A stretch of DNA of 39,326 bases from Clostridia bacterium (GCA_017512905.1 JAFWEL010000048.1:1-39326), one strand, 5' to 3'; positions 1-10,180 are shown, counted from the stretch's first letter. Notes: generated by a model from the sequence alone, not told the origin. Numbers and translations: made by a program.

Positions 1-795
1 CACAAAGCCCACCTCATACTGCATCTTTTTATAGTGCTTGTACAGGTCGGTGCCGTTCAGCATGACCTGGGCCTTCGCCGGCTCATAGCCGTTGATGGCG
101 TTGACATAGGTGGTCTTGCCCGCGCCGGAGCCGCCCAGCAGCAGCACCATGTGGCCCTGGGGGATGGCCATGTGGATGTCCCGCAGCAGCACCTTCTTGC
201 GGAAGAACTCGGTGGCGCTGCGCTCGGTCAGGTTCACCGTCAGGCCCTCGTCCATGACCGTGGCGCTGCCCTGGGTGGCCAGCCGCGCCAGCTCGGCCTT
301 GATATCCTCAACCCTCCAGCCAGGCTGGTACTTCTTGCCGAAGCCCCAGACCAGGGCAGGGATGAACCACGTCACTTTGAGCAGGCACACCAGCAGCCAG
401 CGTCTTCTCAGGCCGTACACGTTGATCATGCCGGACCAGACGCGAACGCCGTAGATGAAATGGACCAGCAGCAAGGCAAGGGACAGTATGGCGAGGATCA
501 TATCCCCGGTGCCGATGGTCGCCGCCCGATCGGGGGTTCGATTGTTCAGGAGCATCAGCAGGTCGAGGACGGTGAGGCCGAACTGCGCCATTGAAAACAC
601 CGGGCCCTCGTTTTCGCGACCGGCGCAGCGGGACAGCTGGTACTCCCTGGCAAAGGGCACGAGGGCCCACGCGCCCTTGATCCCGGACTTTTTGAACAGC
701 TGCCACAGCCCGATGTAATAAAGGGCGTTGAGCACCATGACAACATACGAGCTGGTCGAGAAGAATATTATCAACAGGATCTCCACAACGATCAT
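1..795 (-). CDS. ABC transporter ATP-binding protein with N-terminal membrane domain (C-terminus beyond window)
   Basis: The gene reads leftward off the window edge, so only its first 265 residues are present. It starts at the ATG ending at 795, eight bases after GGAGGAG. The N-terminal ~165 residues hold several hydrophobic segments: one at ~1-30, one at ~90-115 and one around 130-155. A linker follows, then the start of an ABC ATPase domain with the Walker A motif GGSGAGKTT near residue 227. The stretch ending YEVGFV precedes where the Q-loop should be. The Walker A context and the DLYKHYKKM stretch resemble the ABCG-like ATPases of Clostridia whose ATPase is joined to extra domains; that is family recall. 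Signature, Walker B and any permease lie outside the window, so substrate and direction of transport are unknown. It is transcribed divergently from the NYN gene. Confidence 0.8.
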   Translation of the reverse strand, partial: MIVVEILLIIFFSTSSYVVMVLNALYYIGLWQLFKKSGIKGAWALVPFAREYQLSRCAGRENEGPVFSMAQFGLTVLDLLMLLNNRTPDRAATIGTGDMILAILSLALLLVHFIYGVRVWSGMINVYGLRRRWLLVCLLKVTWFIPALVWGFGKKYQPGWRVEDIKAELARLATQGSATVMDEGLTVNLTERSATEFFRKKVLLRDIHMAIPQGHMVLLLGGSGAGKTTYVNAINGYEPAKAQVMLNGTDLYKHYKKMQYEVGFV

Positions 796-848
796 TCCAT
801 CCACTCCTCCGCTTGCCTGCCGGCCATCATTATACCTATATTGGTAAT

Positions 849-877
849 ATTATAACGCCTGATGAGCGATCGTGCAA
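849..877 (-). promoter_or_regulatory. Sigma-70-type promoter for the ABC ATPase gene
   Basis: On the minus strand, TTGCAC (877-872) is followed by a 17 bp spacer and TATAAT (854-849). It lies about 54 bp upstream of the start codon at 795 and points at that gene. Confidence 0.75.
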
Positions 878-934
878 CATTTTTATTTACACAAATAATA
901 TGTTTTTCGCCTGTCATTCCCACCGGGGTCCGTA

Positions 935-963
935 TTGCCATACGGGCGCGTTTTTGATATAAT
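935..963 (+). promoter_or_regulatory. Sigma-70-type promoter for the NYN-domain gene
   Basis: TTGCCA (935-940), a 17 bp spacer and TATAAT (958-963) lie 75 bp upstream of the NYN gene start. The two divergent promoters sit about 58 bp apart with no overlap. Confidence 0.75.
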
Positions 964-1037
964 ATATTTGGTGTTGTTTTGTCATCATATTTGTCCGCAA
1001 AACCACAGACTTCAATACAGAAAGCGAAGAAAGCCCT

Positions 1038-2225
1038 ATGAATATCGCCATACTCATCGATGCGGAAAACGTGCTGCCGGCCCACGCCGACCTGATCTTC
1101 GGCCACGCGCAGAAGCTGGGCGCCGTCGTCTGCAAGGAGATCTTCGGCGCCGCGTCGGCGCTGTCCACATGGGTCGCCCCGGTGTTGAAATACGCCATCC
1201 ACCCCAACCTGACCATCAAGGCCGCGAAGGGCAAGAACTCCTCGGACATCGCGCTGGTCATCGGCGCCATGGACCTGCTGGTCACGGGTGGCATCGACTG
1301 CGCCATCATCGCCTCCAGCGACAGCGATTTTTCCGCGCTGTCGGTACGCCTACGCAACGCCGGCATCGAGGTCGTGGGCATGGGCACGGAAAAGTCCAAC
1401 GAGCTCTGGCGCACCGCCTGCAGCAGCTTCGTCGTGCTCCAGAACCAGAAGCCCGCCCAGGCCGCCCGGCAGGAATCGGCCAGGCAGGAAACCGCCGCCC
1501 AGGCCGAGCCCAAGCAGAATGGCAACCAGCGGCAGGCGGCGAAGAAGCCCGCCCGCCAGGTGACCTCCACCCACGAGGAGCGCGTCGCCGTCATCGGCAA
1601 GCTGATCTCCAAGCGGCTGGAATCCCACGGTGGCCGGATGCAGACCTCGGTGCTGTTCCCCTCCCTGAACCAGCTGCCCGAATACCGGGTGGACCGCCAG
1701 GGCTCCGGCAAGAAGCCGCTGAACTACCTGACCAGCACCTATGGCGACACCTTCCATTTCGAGGACGCCGCCGACGGCCAGAACTGGGTCTCCCTCCCCG
1801 GGGTCGATCCGGTGCCGGCGGCCGCCGGGCCCTCCCCCGCCCCGCAGGCGGAGCAGACGTCCGCCGAAGCCGCTGCGGACGCCGTTGACATGGCGCAGAC
1901 CGTGCAGCCGGACGAGGCGGTGGAGGCCGTGGAGGTCCCCGAGCCCGTGGAGGTCCCCGAGCCCGTGGAGGTTCCCGAGCCCAGGATCGAGCCCGACAGC
2001 GAGCCCGGCCAGGAGGAACAGAGCTACGTGACCCCCCAGGAGGTCACCGACAGGCTGGTCGCGGGCGGCTTTGACCCGGATATCGCCCGCCAGGTAACCG
2101 AAATCTTTGCCGACAGCACCAGCTATCGGGGCGCGTACAACAAGCTGCGCTCGGTCTTTGGCAACAACGCCGGGCGGGACTATTACCAGCGGGCGAAGGA
2201 GATCCTCACCGCCCCCGCCGAATAA
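1038..2225 (+). CDS. NYN-domain (LabA/DUF88-like) protein with OST-HTH/LOTUS domain
   Basis: The protein has 395 residues. The first ~135 form a NYN (PIN-like ribonuclease) domain: NIAILIDAENV holds the first acidic residue, KGKNSSDIALVIGAMD the second cluster, and CAIIASSDSDFSALSVRLR the SDSDF motif. Residues ~180-255 look like an OST-HTH/LOTUS domain (VAVIGKLISKRLESHGGRM through NWVSLPG). An acidic, proline-rich linker with three exact VEVPEP repeats follows. The last ~65 residues form a compact helical segment that I do not recognise. Proteins of this architecture are thought to bind or cut RNA; target and role are unknown here. The ribosome binding site is weak. The membrane protein gene follows after 21 bp, so the two are probably cotranscribed. 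Confidence 0.85.
   Translation: MNIAILIDAENVLPAHADLIFGHAQKLGAVVCKEIFGAASALSTWVAPVLKYAIHPNLTIKAAKGKNSSDIALVIGAMDLLVTGGIDCAIIASSDSDFSALSVRLRNAGIEVVGMGTEKSNELWRTACSSFVVLQNQKPAQAARQESARQETAAQAEPKQNGNQRQAAKKPARQVTSTHEERVAVIGKLISKRLESHGGRMQTSVLFPSLNQLPEYRVDRQGSGKKPLNYLTSTYGDTFHFEDAADGQNWVSLPGVDPVPAAAGPSPAPQAEQTSAEAAADAVDMAQTVQPDEAVEAVEVPEPVEVPEPVEVPEPRIEPDSEPGQEEQSYVTPQEVTDRLVAGGFDPDIARQVTEIFADSTSYRGAYNKLRSVFGNNAGRDYYQRAKEILTAPAE
1929..1982 (+). repeat. Three tandem 18 bp repeats inside the NYN gene
   Basis: An 18 bp unit beginning GTGGAGGT is repeated three times (1929-1946, 1947-1964, 1965-1982), with one C-to-T change in the third copy. It encodes VEVPEP three times in the linker. Because the unit is a multiple of three, copy number can change without a frameshift. 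Confidence 0.9.
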
Positions 2226-2246
2226 CACCGAAGGAAAGGCATTGCC

Positions 2247-2774
2247 ATGGATAAGACGCGCAACAGACGCAGGCGCAGGCCCTTGCACGGCCGGCACCTG
2301 CTGACCCTGGGGGCGTTGGCGCTGCTGGGGCTGTCGGGCTACGAGCTGTGGATCCGGCTGGAGGACTTCTGGGCCTGGTCCGCCGGGATTCGCCACCTGA
2401 GCCAGGTGCGGGGCACGCCCTTCATCCAGGATCTCGCCATTGTGTTCGAGGCCCCCGAGATGCGCCAGCTGGGCTTTAAGATGCTGTTCCTGCTGGGGGC
2501 GGTCATATTCGCCATCATCTGCCTGTTTCGCCGCAACAGGGCCAAGGGCGCGTGGTTTCTGCTGGCGCTGGATGTGGCGCTGGCCGTGGGCGGCGCGCTG
2601 CTGGGGCTGTACACCCTGCGTCCCTCCGATTGGGCCCAGGTGCTGAAGCTGGTACCGCTGGCGCTGATTGCCGCGGGCTGTATCGTGAACATGGTGCACC
2701 GCCGGGCCCTGCGCCGCAGGCGCGCCAAACGCCGTCCCCAAAGAGACGATCAGATCGAAAAAAAAGCGGCCTGA
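2247..2774 (+). CDS. Small membrane protein of unknown function
   Basis: The 175-residue protein has very basic ends (RNRRRRRP at the start, RRRRAKRR near the end). Hydrophobic segments lie at about 18-37, 75-95, 100-120 and 130-148. The predicted layout is four membrane helices with both basic ends in the cytoplasm. I recognise no family. It follows the NYN gene after 21 bp with a GAAGGAAAGG ribosome binding site, so a shared transcript is likely. A new promoter begins 13 bp after its stop. Confidence 0.7.
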   Translation: MDKTRNRRRRRPLHGRHLLTLGALALLGLSGYELWIRLEDFWAWSAGIRHLSQVRGTPFIQDLAIVFEAPEMRQLGFKMLFLLGAVIFAIICLFRRNRAKGAWFLLALDVALAVGGALLGLYTLRPSDWAQVLKLVPLALIAAGCIVNMVHRRALRRRRAKRRPQRDDQIEKKAA

Positions 2775-2786
2775 TCGTAAATTCTA

Positions 2787-2815
2787 TTGCATATTGTTAA
2801 CAAACGTGCTATAAT
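2787..2815 (+). promoter_or_regulatory. Sigma-70-type promoter for the phosphoribosyltransferase-like gene
   Basis: TTGCAT (2787-2792), a 17 bp spacer and TATAAT (2810-2815) lie 39 bp upstream of the chosen ATG at 2854. Confidence 0.75.
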
Positions 2816-2853
2816 GCCCCTGACGCCAAGCCATTGTCGAAGGAGGATTGACC

Positions 2854-3492
2854 ATGTCCATGGAACGCCTGCAGCACCCGGTATCCAGGGCCGACATCAT
2901 GCTGAATGTCACCAAGGGGCATTTTGCCACCGGCCACAGCCACATCAATTACTACATCGACGTCACCGCCCAGAAATTCTGCCTCTCCGAGGCGCGGAAG
3001 GTGGCGCTGGCGCTGGCCAGGGAATACCGAGCCAACACCCTGATCGATACCATACTGTGCCTGGACGGCACCGAGGTCATCGCCGCCTGCATGGCCAGTG
3101 AGATGACCAAGAGCGGCTATATGAACATCAACCAGAACCAGGACATGAACGTGCTGACCCCGGAGCGCAGCGTGGGCAGCCAGCTGATCTTCCGGGAGAA
3201 CACCGCCCCGATGATCGCCGGCAAGAACGTGCTGATCCTGATGGCCTCCGTCTCCACCGGCTACACCGCGAAATCCGCCATCGAGACCATCGCCTACTAC
3301 GGCGGCCGGGCCGTGGGCATCGCCAGCATATTCGCCACCGTGAACACCATCGGCGCCCTGCCGGTGACCAGCCTGTTCAACCCAAAGGATCTTCCGGGCT
3401 ACACCACCTCCGATGCCGCGGCATGCCCCCTGTGCCAGGCGGGAAAGCGATTGGACGCCATCGTGAACAGCTTCGGCTATTCCAAGCTGTAA
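2854..3492 (+). CDS. Phosphoribosyltransferase-like protein (orotate PRTase fold)
   Basis: The start is taken as the ATG at 2854, seven bases after AGGAGG, rather than the in-frame TTG at 2848 just beside it. That gives 212 residues. The middle reads like a type I PRTase: strand YRANTLIDTILCLDGTEVIAA, then KNVLILMASVSTGYTAKSA in the place of the PRPP-binding loop. The usual paired acidic residues (VDDV) of that loop are replaced by MASV, so the PRPP site is atypical. The C-terminus has a CPLCQAG pair of cysteines. It stands alone between its own promoter and a 13 bp hairpin. No pyrimidine genes are nearby, so the substrate is not predicted. Confidence 0.6.
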   Translation: MSMERLQHPVSRADIMLNVTKGHFATGHSHINYYIDVTAQKFCLSEARKVALALAREYRANTLIDTILCLDGTEVIAACMASEMTKSGYMNINQNQDMNVLTPERSVGSQLIFRENTAPMIAGKNVLILMASVSTGYTAKSAIETIAYYGGRAVGIASIFATVNTIGALPVTSLFNPKDLPGYTTSDAAACPLCQAGKRLDAIVNSFGYSKL

Positions 3493-3510
3493 GCCCATCC
3501 CGGAATACAT

Positions 3511-3548
3511 ATCGGGCCGTTGCCATAATGGAATCGCAACGGCCCGAT
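3511..3548 (+). terminator. Hairpin after the PRTase-like gene, probable terminator
   Basis: ATCGGGCCGTTGC (3511-3523) pairs perfectly with 3536-3548, giving a 13 bp stem and 12-base loop. It sits 18 bp after the stop codon. Only a poor T-run follows, so termination is inferred from stem strength and position. Confidence 0.5.
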
Positions 3549-3588
3549 GCTTTATCCGGGATTTTATCAGAACTACGGAGGCACCATG

Positions 3589-6237
3589 ATGGAAAGATTC
3601 GATTTTGAGCAGTACTCAGATGAACTGATGACCGCGTTCAGAACCCACGGCGACGCATGGGCATTGCTGTGCCTGCGGGACGACGGCTCTGTCTGGAGGC
3701 TGTCATTCAGGACGTTGGTCCGCTATGTCGAGGACTTCGCCCAATGGAAGGAAACGCTGGGACTGGTCGACGGCAGCCGCGTGCTCATCGTGGCGCAGAC
3801 GACCGTGGAAGCCCTGCTGACGTTCCTAATCGTCTCCCTCAATCACCTCACCGCCGTCATGGCCGACCCGGCCGTGCCCATGGAGGAGCTGGAGCCGCTG
3901 CTGCTGCAATGCCGCGTCAGCGCGGTATTTACCGACCGGAAGAGCGAGGACGCCGTGAAGCCGCTGGCCCTGGGGCCGCTGTGCCGCGTCTACGGCATGG
4001 ATTCCCACATGGGCATCGTGGAGGCGCGTCCGCTGAACCCGGACGCTGGCGCGCCCACGCCCCTCTCCCCCGTCATCATGTTCTCCTCCGGCAGCACCGC
4101 GAGGCGGAAATGCGTGGAGGTCTCCTACGCCAGCATGATGATCACCCACCGCAAGGTGAACCAGCGGGTCGATACCCACCCGCCGAAGCCGACGCAGCCC
4201 ATCTTCGAGGTCTTCCCCATGAGCCACGTCTCCGGCCTGTTCTCCGCCTATACGCTGCTCAACGAGGGCGTCACCGTCGCCTGCCTCGAAACCCTGAACA
4301 CGGATACGCTGAAAAAGGGTCTCAAGCTGTTCAAGCCCCACGCCTTTGGCATGGTGCCGAAGGTGAACGACCTCTTCATCAACACCCTCGAGGACGCGCT
4401 GAAAAAGCGGCATCTGTTCGGCGTCTATTCAAGGCTGTCCCGCCTTTCCCGGGAGGCGATGGTTCGCGACCGCAATCTGAAGGCCAGCCGCCGCCTGATG
4501 ATGCCGTTCAGGAGCCTGCTCTACAACCGGGACTTCACCTGCCTGTTCAGCGGCGGCACCGCCAGCACCCCCCATACCGCCGAGGCGCTGGAAAACCTGG
4601 GCATCGCCTATCTCGACCTCTATTCCTCCACGGAGTGCGGCGTATACGTCGCCTCAACCGACCCCTGTGATCCCTTCGACACCGGCAGCGTGGGCAACGT
4701 GAAGGGCGATCCCTTCACCGAGGTGCGCATCCACGAGCCTGACGAACAGGGCACCGGGGAAATCTACGTCAAGACCCGGCAGATCATGAACGGCTACTTC
4801 GGCGACGAGGCGGCCACCCGCAACGCCTTTGACGACGGCTGGTTCAAAACCGGCGACCTCGGCCACATCGACGAGCGGGGCTATCTGTACGTCACCGGCC
4901 GCTGCAAGGAGAGCATCCAGATGGCCAACGGGGCCAAGGTCGCGCCGTCGGACCTGGAGCGGCTGCTCGCTCCCGTCATGCCGGAGAACGTGGAGTACGC
5001 GGTGGTGGGCGTGCCCTTCTCCGGCGACGGCATGGACCGCATCCACCTCTTCATACAGCACATCGGCTTTTCCGAAAGCCAGCGCGAGCAGCTCCGGGAG
5101 AGGATATCCGCCTATCAGAAGAAAAAGCTGAGCCAGTACCGGATACAGGCCATTCACTTCATCGACAAGCTGCCCAAGACGAACATCGGCAAGATCCGGC
5201 GCTACCTGCTGAAGGAAAGGGCGCTGCGCGAGGAGGCCCCGGCCGCCAGGCGCGAAGAGGAAGCCCAGGATTATGCCGGCAAGCCCGAAGCCGCCGGGAA
5301 AGCCCATACACGGGAGGAGACGCGGGAGATCGTGTTTGAGGCGGCGCGCCGGGTACTGGACCTTGAAGGTCCGCTGACCGGCCGGGAGCGCCTGAAGGAT
5401 GACCTCGGCCTGGACAGCCTCGGCATGATGGAGCTGTCGATGGCCCTGGAGGCCGAATTCGGCGCGTTGCCCAGCGACATCCTCTCCAGCGTTCCCACCC
5501 TCGATGCCCTGGCGGACTACTGCGCCGAAAACCAGGGCAAGGCCAGGCCCCACAGGCAACAGACGGGTTTGGACCTCAACCGCTATCCCGTGCGCCGCCG
5601 TTGGTATCACCGGGCGCTGTTTGACGCCGCGAAGCGCTGGTGCACCCGCAATCTCGACTTCCATGTGGAAGGGCTGGAGAACCTCGTTCCCGGGCGGCAG
5701 TACATCTTCTGTCCGAACCACGCCGCCAACTTCGACGGCCTGTTCGTGCTCACGGCGCTGGACCGCCTGGGCATCGACCTGAACCGATTCGGCAGCCTCT
5801 CCAAGCAGGAGCTGGCGCGCAACCCCTTCACCGCGCTGATCACCAACACCGCCGGCAGCATCCCTGTGGACCGGTTCGGGGACACCCTTCCCTCCGTACA
5901 CCGGGCGATCGACTTCATCCGCGAAGGCGGCAGCCTGATGATCTTCCCGGAGGGCACCCGCACACGGGACGGAAGCCTCGGCCGCTTCCATGAGGGCGCG
6001 GCCTACATCGCCCTCGCGTCCGGCATGACCATCATCCCCACCGCGATCATCGGCAGCTACAGGGTGTTCCCCCGCTCCCAAAAGCTGCCGCAGACCCGGG
6101 ATCGCGCCACCGGCCGGCGGTATCGGGTCACCGTCTGCTTCTGTCCGGAGGTCAAGACCGCCGGCAGGAGCGAGCGGGAGATCACCGAAGCGGTTCGCAG
6201 CGCCATAGAAGAAAAGCTCAACCGCGCAGGCGGTTGA
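3589..6237 (+). CDS. Three-domain adenylate-forming ligase / carrier / PlsC-type acyltransferase
   Basis: The start is the ATG at 3589, seven bases after GGAGG, giving 882 residues. Residues ~1-545 form an AMP-dependent acyl ligase: P-loop FSSGSTARRKC near 164, YSSTECGVYV, GWFKTGDLGHIDERG near 421, and the catalytic lysine in KTNIGKIRR near 534. Residues ~575-650 form a carrier domain with the phosphopantetheine serine in GLDSLGMMEL (Ser610). Residues ~680-882 form a PlsC/LPLAT acyltransferase with HAANFD (His711) and FPEGTR near 786. All three domains keep their key residues. The likely job is to activate an acyl group, load it on its own carrier and transfer it to a lysophospholipid-like acceptor, as Aas does with a separate ACP. 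The exact substrates are not known. Confidence 0.85.
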   Translation: MERFDFEQYSDELMTAFRTHGDAWALLCLRDDGSVWRLSFRTLVRYVEDFAQWKETLGLVDGSRVLIVAQTTVEALLTFLIVSLNHLTAVMADPAVPMEELEPLLLQCRVSAVFTDRKSEDAVKPLALGPLCRVYGMDSHMGIVEARPLNPDAGAPTPLSPVIMFSSGSTARRKCVEVSYASMMITHRKVNQRVDTHPPKPTQPIFEVFPMSHVSGLFSAYTLLNEGVTVACLETLNTDTLKKGLKLFKPHAFGMVPKVNDLFINTLEDALKKRHLFGVYSRLSRLSREAMVRDRNLKASRRLMMPFRSLLYNRDFTCLFSGGTASTPHTAEALENLGIAYLDLYSSTECGVYVASTDPCDPFDTGSVGNVKGDPFTEVRIHEPDEQGTGEIYVKTRQIMNGYFGDEAATRNAFDDGWFKTGDLGHIDERGYLYVTGRCKESIQMANGAKVAPSDLERLLAPVMPENVEYAVVGVPFSGDGMDRIHLFIQHIGFSESQREQLRERISAYQKKKLSQYRIQAIHFIDKLPKTNIGKIRRYLLKERALREEAPAARREEEAQDYAGKPEAAGKAHTREETREIVFEAARRVLDLEGPLTGRERLKDDLGLDSLGMMELSMALEAEFGALPSDILSSVPTLDALADYCAENQGKARPHRQQTGLDLNRYPVRRRWYHRALFDAAKRWCTRNLDFHVEGLENLVPGRQYIFCPNHAANFDGLFVLTALDRLGIDLNRFGSLSKQELARNPFTALITNTAGSIPVDRFGDTLPSVHRAIDFIREGGSLMIFPEGTRTRDGSLGRFHEGAAYIALASGMTIIPTAIIGSYRVFPRSQKLPQTRDRATGRRYRVTVCFCPEVKTAGRSEREITEAVRSAIEEKLNRAGG

Positions 6238-6239
6238 GC
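6216..6239. terminator. Hairpin spanning the convergent gene ends
   Basis: GCTCAACCGC (6216-6225) pairs perfectly with 6230-6239 over a four-base loop. It covers the ligase stop codon (6235-6237) and ends seven bases before the miaA stop (6246). It could end transcription in both directions; neither side has a T-run. Confidence 0.4.
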
Positions 6240-6245
6240 CGTGAT

Positions 6246-7133
6246 CTATCGTCCCAGGAACCCGTCAATGGCCGCAGTGGCCCGGGCGACGGGGTCCCCC
6301 GTCATATCCAGCCAAACGATATCCTTATCCCTCCTGAACCAGGTCATCTGCCGCTTGGCGAACTGCTTGATGGCGGTGGAGAGCAGCTCCACCATCTCCT
6401 CCCGGCTGGCGATATCGCCGGTGAGGTACCGGGTGATGAAGCGGTATTCCAGGCCCAGCTTCATCAGGAATTCGGTGCTGACGCCCCGGTCCATCAGGCC
6501 CCTGACCTCGTCGATCATGCCCGCGTCCAGCCGCCGCTGCAGGCGCTCGTCGATGCGACGGCACAGGATTTCCCTCTCCCAGGTCACACCCAGCTTCAGG
6601 CATTCGTAGCGGGGCCGGTTGTGGGGCACGTGGTCGTCCCCGGCATGCAGCTTTTCCAGCAGCCGCATCACCCGGTTGCGGTTCTTCGGCTCCACGTCGG
6701 TATCCGGGATGGCCTTCACCAGCATCTCATACAATTCAGGCGTCTCAAAGGTCTCCAGGTACGCCCGGTACGCCAGGTCCGGCGGGTTGTCGCTCATCAC
6801 ATAGCCCTCGGTGACGCAGGCCACGTACAGCCCGGTCCCCCCCACCAGGAAGGGCGGCCTGCCCCGGGCGACGATGCCGTCGATGGCCACGTAGGCCATG
6901 CGCTGGAAATCGTGCATCGAGAAGAAATCCCCGGGCGCGCACACGTCGATCAGGTGATGGGGCACGCCCTTCATCTCCGCCGGCGCAATCTTGCCGCTGC
7001 CCAGGTCCAGGCCGCGAAACACCTGCCGGGAGTCGGCGGAGACGATCTCCCCGCCATAGCGCAGGGCCAGCTCGACGCCCAGCCCGCTCTTGCCGGAGGC
7101 GTTGGTGCCGCAGATGACGATGAGTTTGTTCAT
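6246..7133 (-). CDS. miaA: tRNA dimethylallyltransferase
   Basis: The 295-residue protein transfers a dimethylallyl group to A37 of tRNAs that read UNN codons. It shows the P-loop GTNASGKS near the N-terminus, SADSRQVFRGLDLGSGK (DSRQ motif), PHHLIDV, and GGTGLYVACVTEGY. Length is close to the usual 300-310. The C-terminal KQFAKRQMTWFRRD segment is the typical tRNA-contact region. It is convergent with the ligase gene, with eight bases between the two stop ends. Its usual Firmicute neighbours mutL and hfq are absent. Confidence 0.95.
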   Translation of the reverse strand: MNKLIVICGTNASGKSGLGVELALRYGGEIVSADSRQVFRGLDLGSGKIAPAEMKGVPHHLIDVCAPGDFFSMHDFQRMAYVAIDGIVARGRPPFLVGGTGLYVACVTEGYVMSDNPPDLAYRAYLETFETPELYEMLVKAIPDTDVEPKNRNRVMRLLEKLHAGDDHVPHNRPRYECLKLGVTWEREILCRRIDERLQRRLDAGMIDEVRGLMDRGVSTEFLMKLGLEYRFITRYLTGDIASREEMVELLSTAIKQFAKRQMTWFRRDKDIVWLDMTGDPVARATAAIDGFLGR

Positions 7134-7183
7134 GGAGCCAGCCTCCTTGGTTGATTATGATTTGGCGGGGAGATACAAATCAC

Positions 7184-7310
7184 ACGGAACCCCTCCGACC
7201 CCGCCTTGGGCGGGGCCACCTCCCCTTTCAGGGGAGGCTGTTTACTGGCATAGCGGTCCAAAAGCCTCCCCTGAAAGGGGAGGTGGCGCGTAGCGACGGA
7301 GGGGTTCCGT
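7184..7310. repeat. GC-rich inverted repeat element (CGGAACCCCTCCG family)
   Basis: The left arm (7184-7238) begins ACGGAACCCCTCCG and ends CAGGGGAGGC. The right arm (7264-7310) is its reverse complement apart from a variable inner segment (ACCCCGCCTTGGGCGGGG on the left, a shorter TCGCTACGCG-type segment on the right). A 25-base loop separates them. Related sequence occurs at 22293-22347 and 39204-39262. It lies between miaA and glutamine synthetase III and could fold into a large hairpin. Confidence 0.85.
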
Positions 7311-7329
7311 CAGCCCGAATAGTCAGACT

Positions 7330-9420
<2,091 letters not shown>

Positions 9421-9471
9421 GCGCGTCACTCCTCATCCCCGTTTTTGAATATATATTGATGGTTTGCGATT

Positions 9472-9500
9472 ATTTTATGCCATCATCGCCGCCTTTTCAA
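9472..9500 (-). promoter_or_regulatory. Promoter for glutamine synthetase III, with -35 inside a hairpin
   Basis: On the minus strand, TTGAAA (9500-9495), a 17 bp spacer and TAAAAT (9477-9472) lie 52 bp upstream of the start. The -35 sits in the loop of a CGCCGC/GCGGCG inverted repeat (9487-9492 with 9501-9506). Confidence 0.6.
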
Positions 9501-9543
9501 GCGGCGACGGGGTAATGTGTGTAAATTTCTTTTTCACATGAAA

Positions 9544-9565
9544 GGACCGGGCTCGCGCCCGGTCC
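9544..9565 (-). terminator. Hairpin after the small secreted protein gene
   Basis: GGACCGGGC (9544-9552) pairs perfectly with 9557-9565 over a four-base loop. It begins 19 bp past the stop of the minus-strand gene at 9584. On that strand it is followed by TTTCATG, a short T-run. Confidence 0.55.
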
Positions 9566-9583
9566 CATGCAACGTCGATGGCA

Positions 9584-10105
9584 TTATGCCGGCTGAATGG
9601 AGGCGATGACCATGGCCCATTCCAGCTCCGGGTTTTCCATGTCCACCGGGGACATGGTGATTTCCAGCAGCTTGCCGGTGTCGGACAGGAAGCCGACGGT
9701 CTCCGTGCCCTTTTCGCTGTTGCTGTATTCGACGGCGGTCAGGCCGTTGACGACCTCGATGGCGATGTGCTCGACGCCATATTCGGGCAACGCGTCGGCA
9801 TACTGCTCGAGGGTCGCGCCGTTGATGTCGGTATAGACGACGGTGATGCCCTTATCCCCGGCCTCGTTGAGGAACATGGCGACGACGTCCATGGCCTTGA
9901 CCTCATCGGGAAGCTCCTCCACGGGCTTGAGGTCCTCGGGCACCCAGAACTTCACGTTGACGGCATTGAGGGTATAAAACTCACCCTTCAGGCCCTTCTC
10001 CTCCAGAACCTTCTCCACGTCGGTCCAGTTGAGCTGGGTCATCTCGGCCAGCGCGCAGGTGCCCATCAGGCACAGCGCCATCAGCATCGCAATCAATTTC
10101 TTCAC
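9584..10105 (-). CDS. Small secreted protein of unknown function
   Basis: The 173-residue protein starts at GTG (10105) with GAGGT seven bases upstream. The first ~20 residues are a signal peptide (KKLIAMLMALCLMGTCALA, then E). The mature part is acidic, about 150 residues, with alternating beta and helical patterns and no cysteines. I recognise no family. The signal peptide has no clear lipobox, so the product should be released or held non-covalently. It has its own promoter and terminator-like hairpin, so it is probably a single-gene transcript. Confidence 0.7.
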   Translation of the reverse strand: MKKLIAMLMALCLMGTCALAEMTQLNWTDVEKVLEEKGLKGEFYTLNAVNVKFWVPEDLKPVEELPDEVKAMDVVAMFLNEAGDKGITVVYTDINGATLEQYADALPEYGVEHIAIEVVNGLTAVEYSNSEKGTETVGFLSDTGKLLEITMSPVDMENPELEWAMVIASIQPA

Positions 10106-10146
10106 AGGTCATACCTCTATTCTATTTTCCCTTCCGGGTTGCTCGT

Positions 10147-10175
10147 ATTATACCATTCATTCCCGGTCTTGTATA
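10147..10175 (-). promoter_or_regulatory. Promoter for the small secreted protein gene
   Basis: TATAAT (10152-10147, minus strand) is 17 bp downstream of TATACA (10175-10170), a poor -35. It is 42 bp upstream of the GTG start. The -10 is strong and the -35 weak. Confidence 0.5.
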
Positions 10176-10180
10176 CTGTT

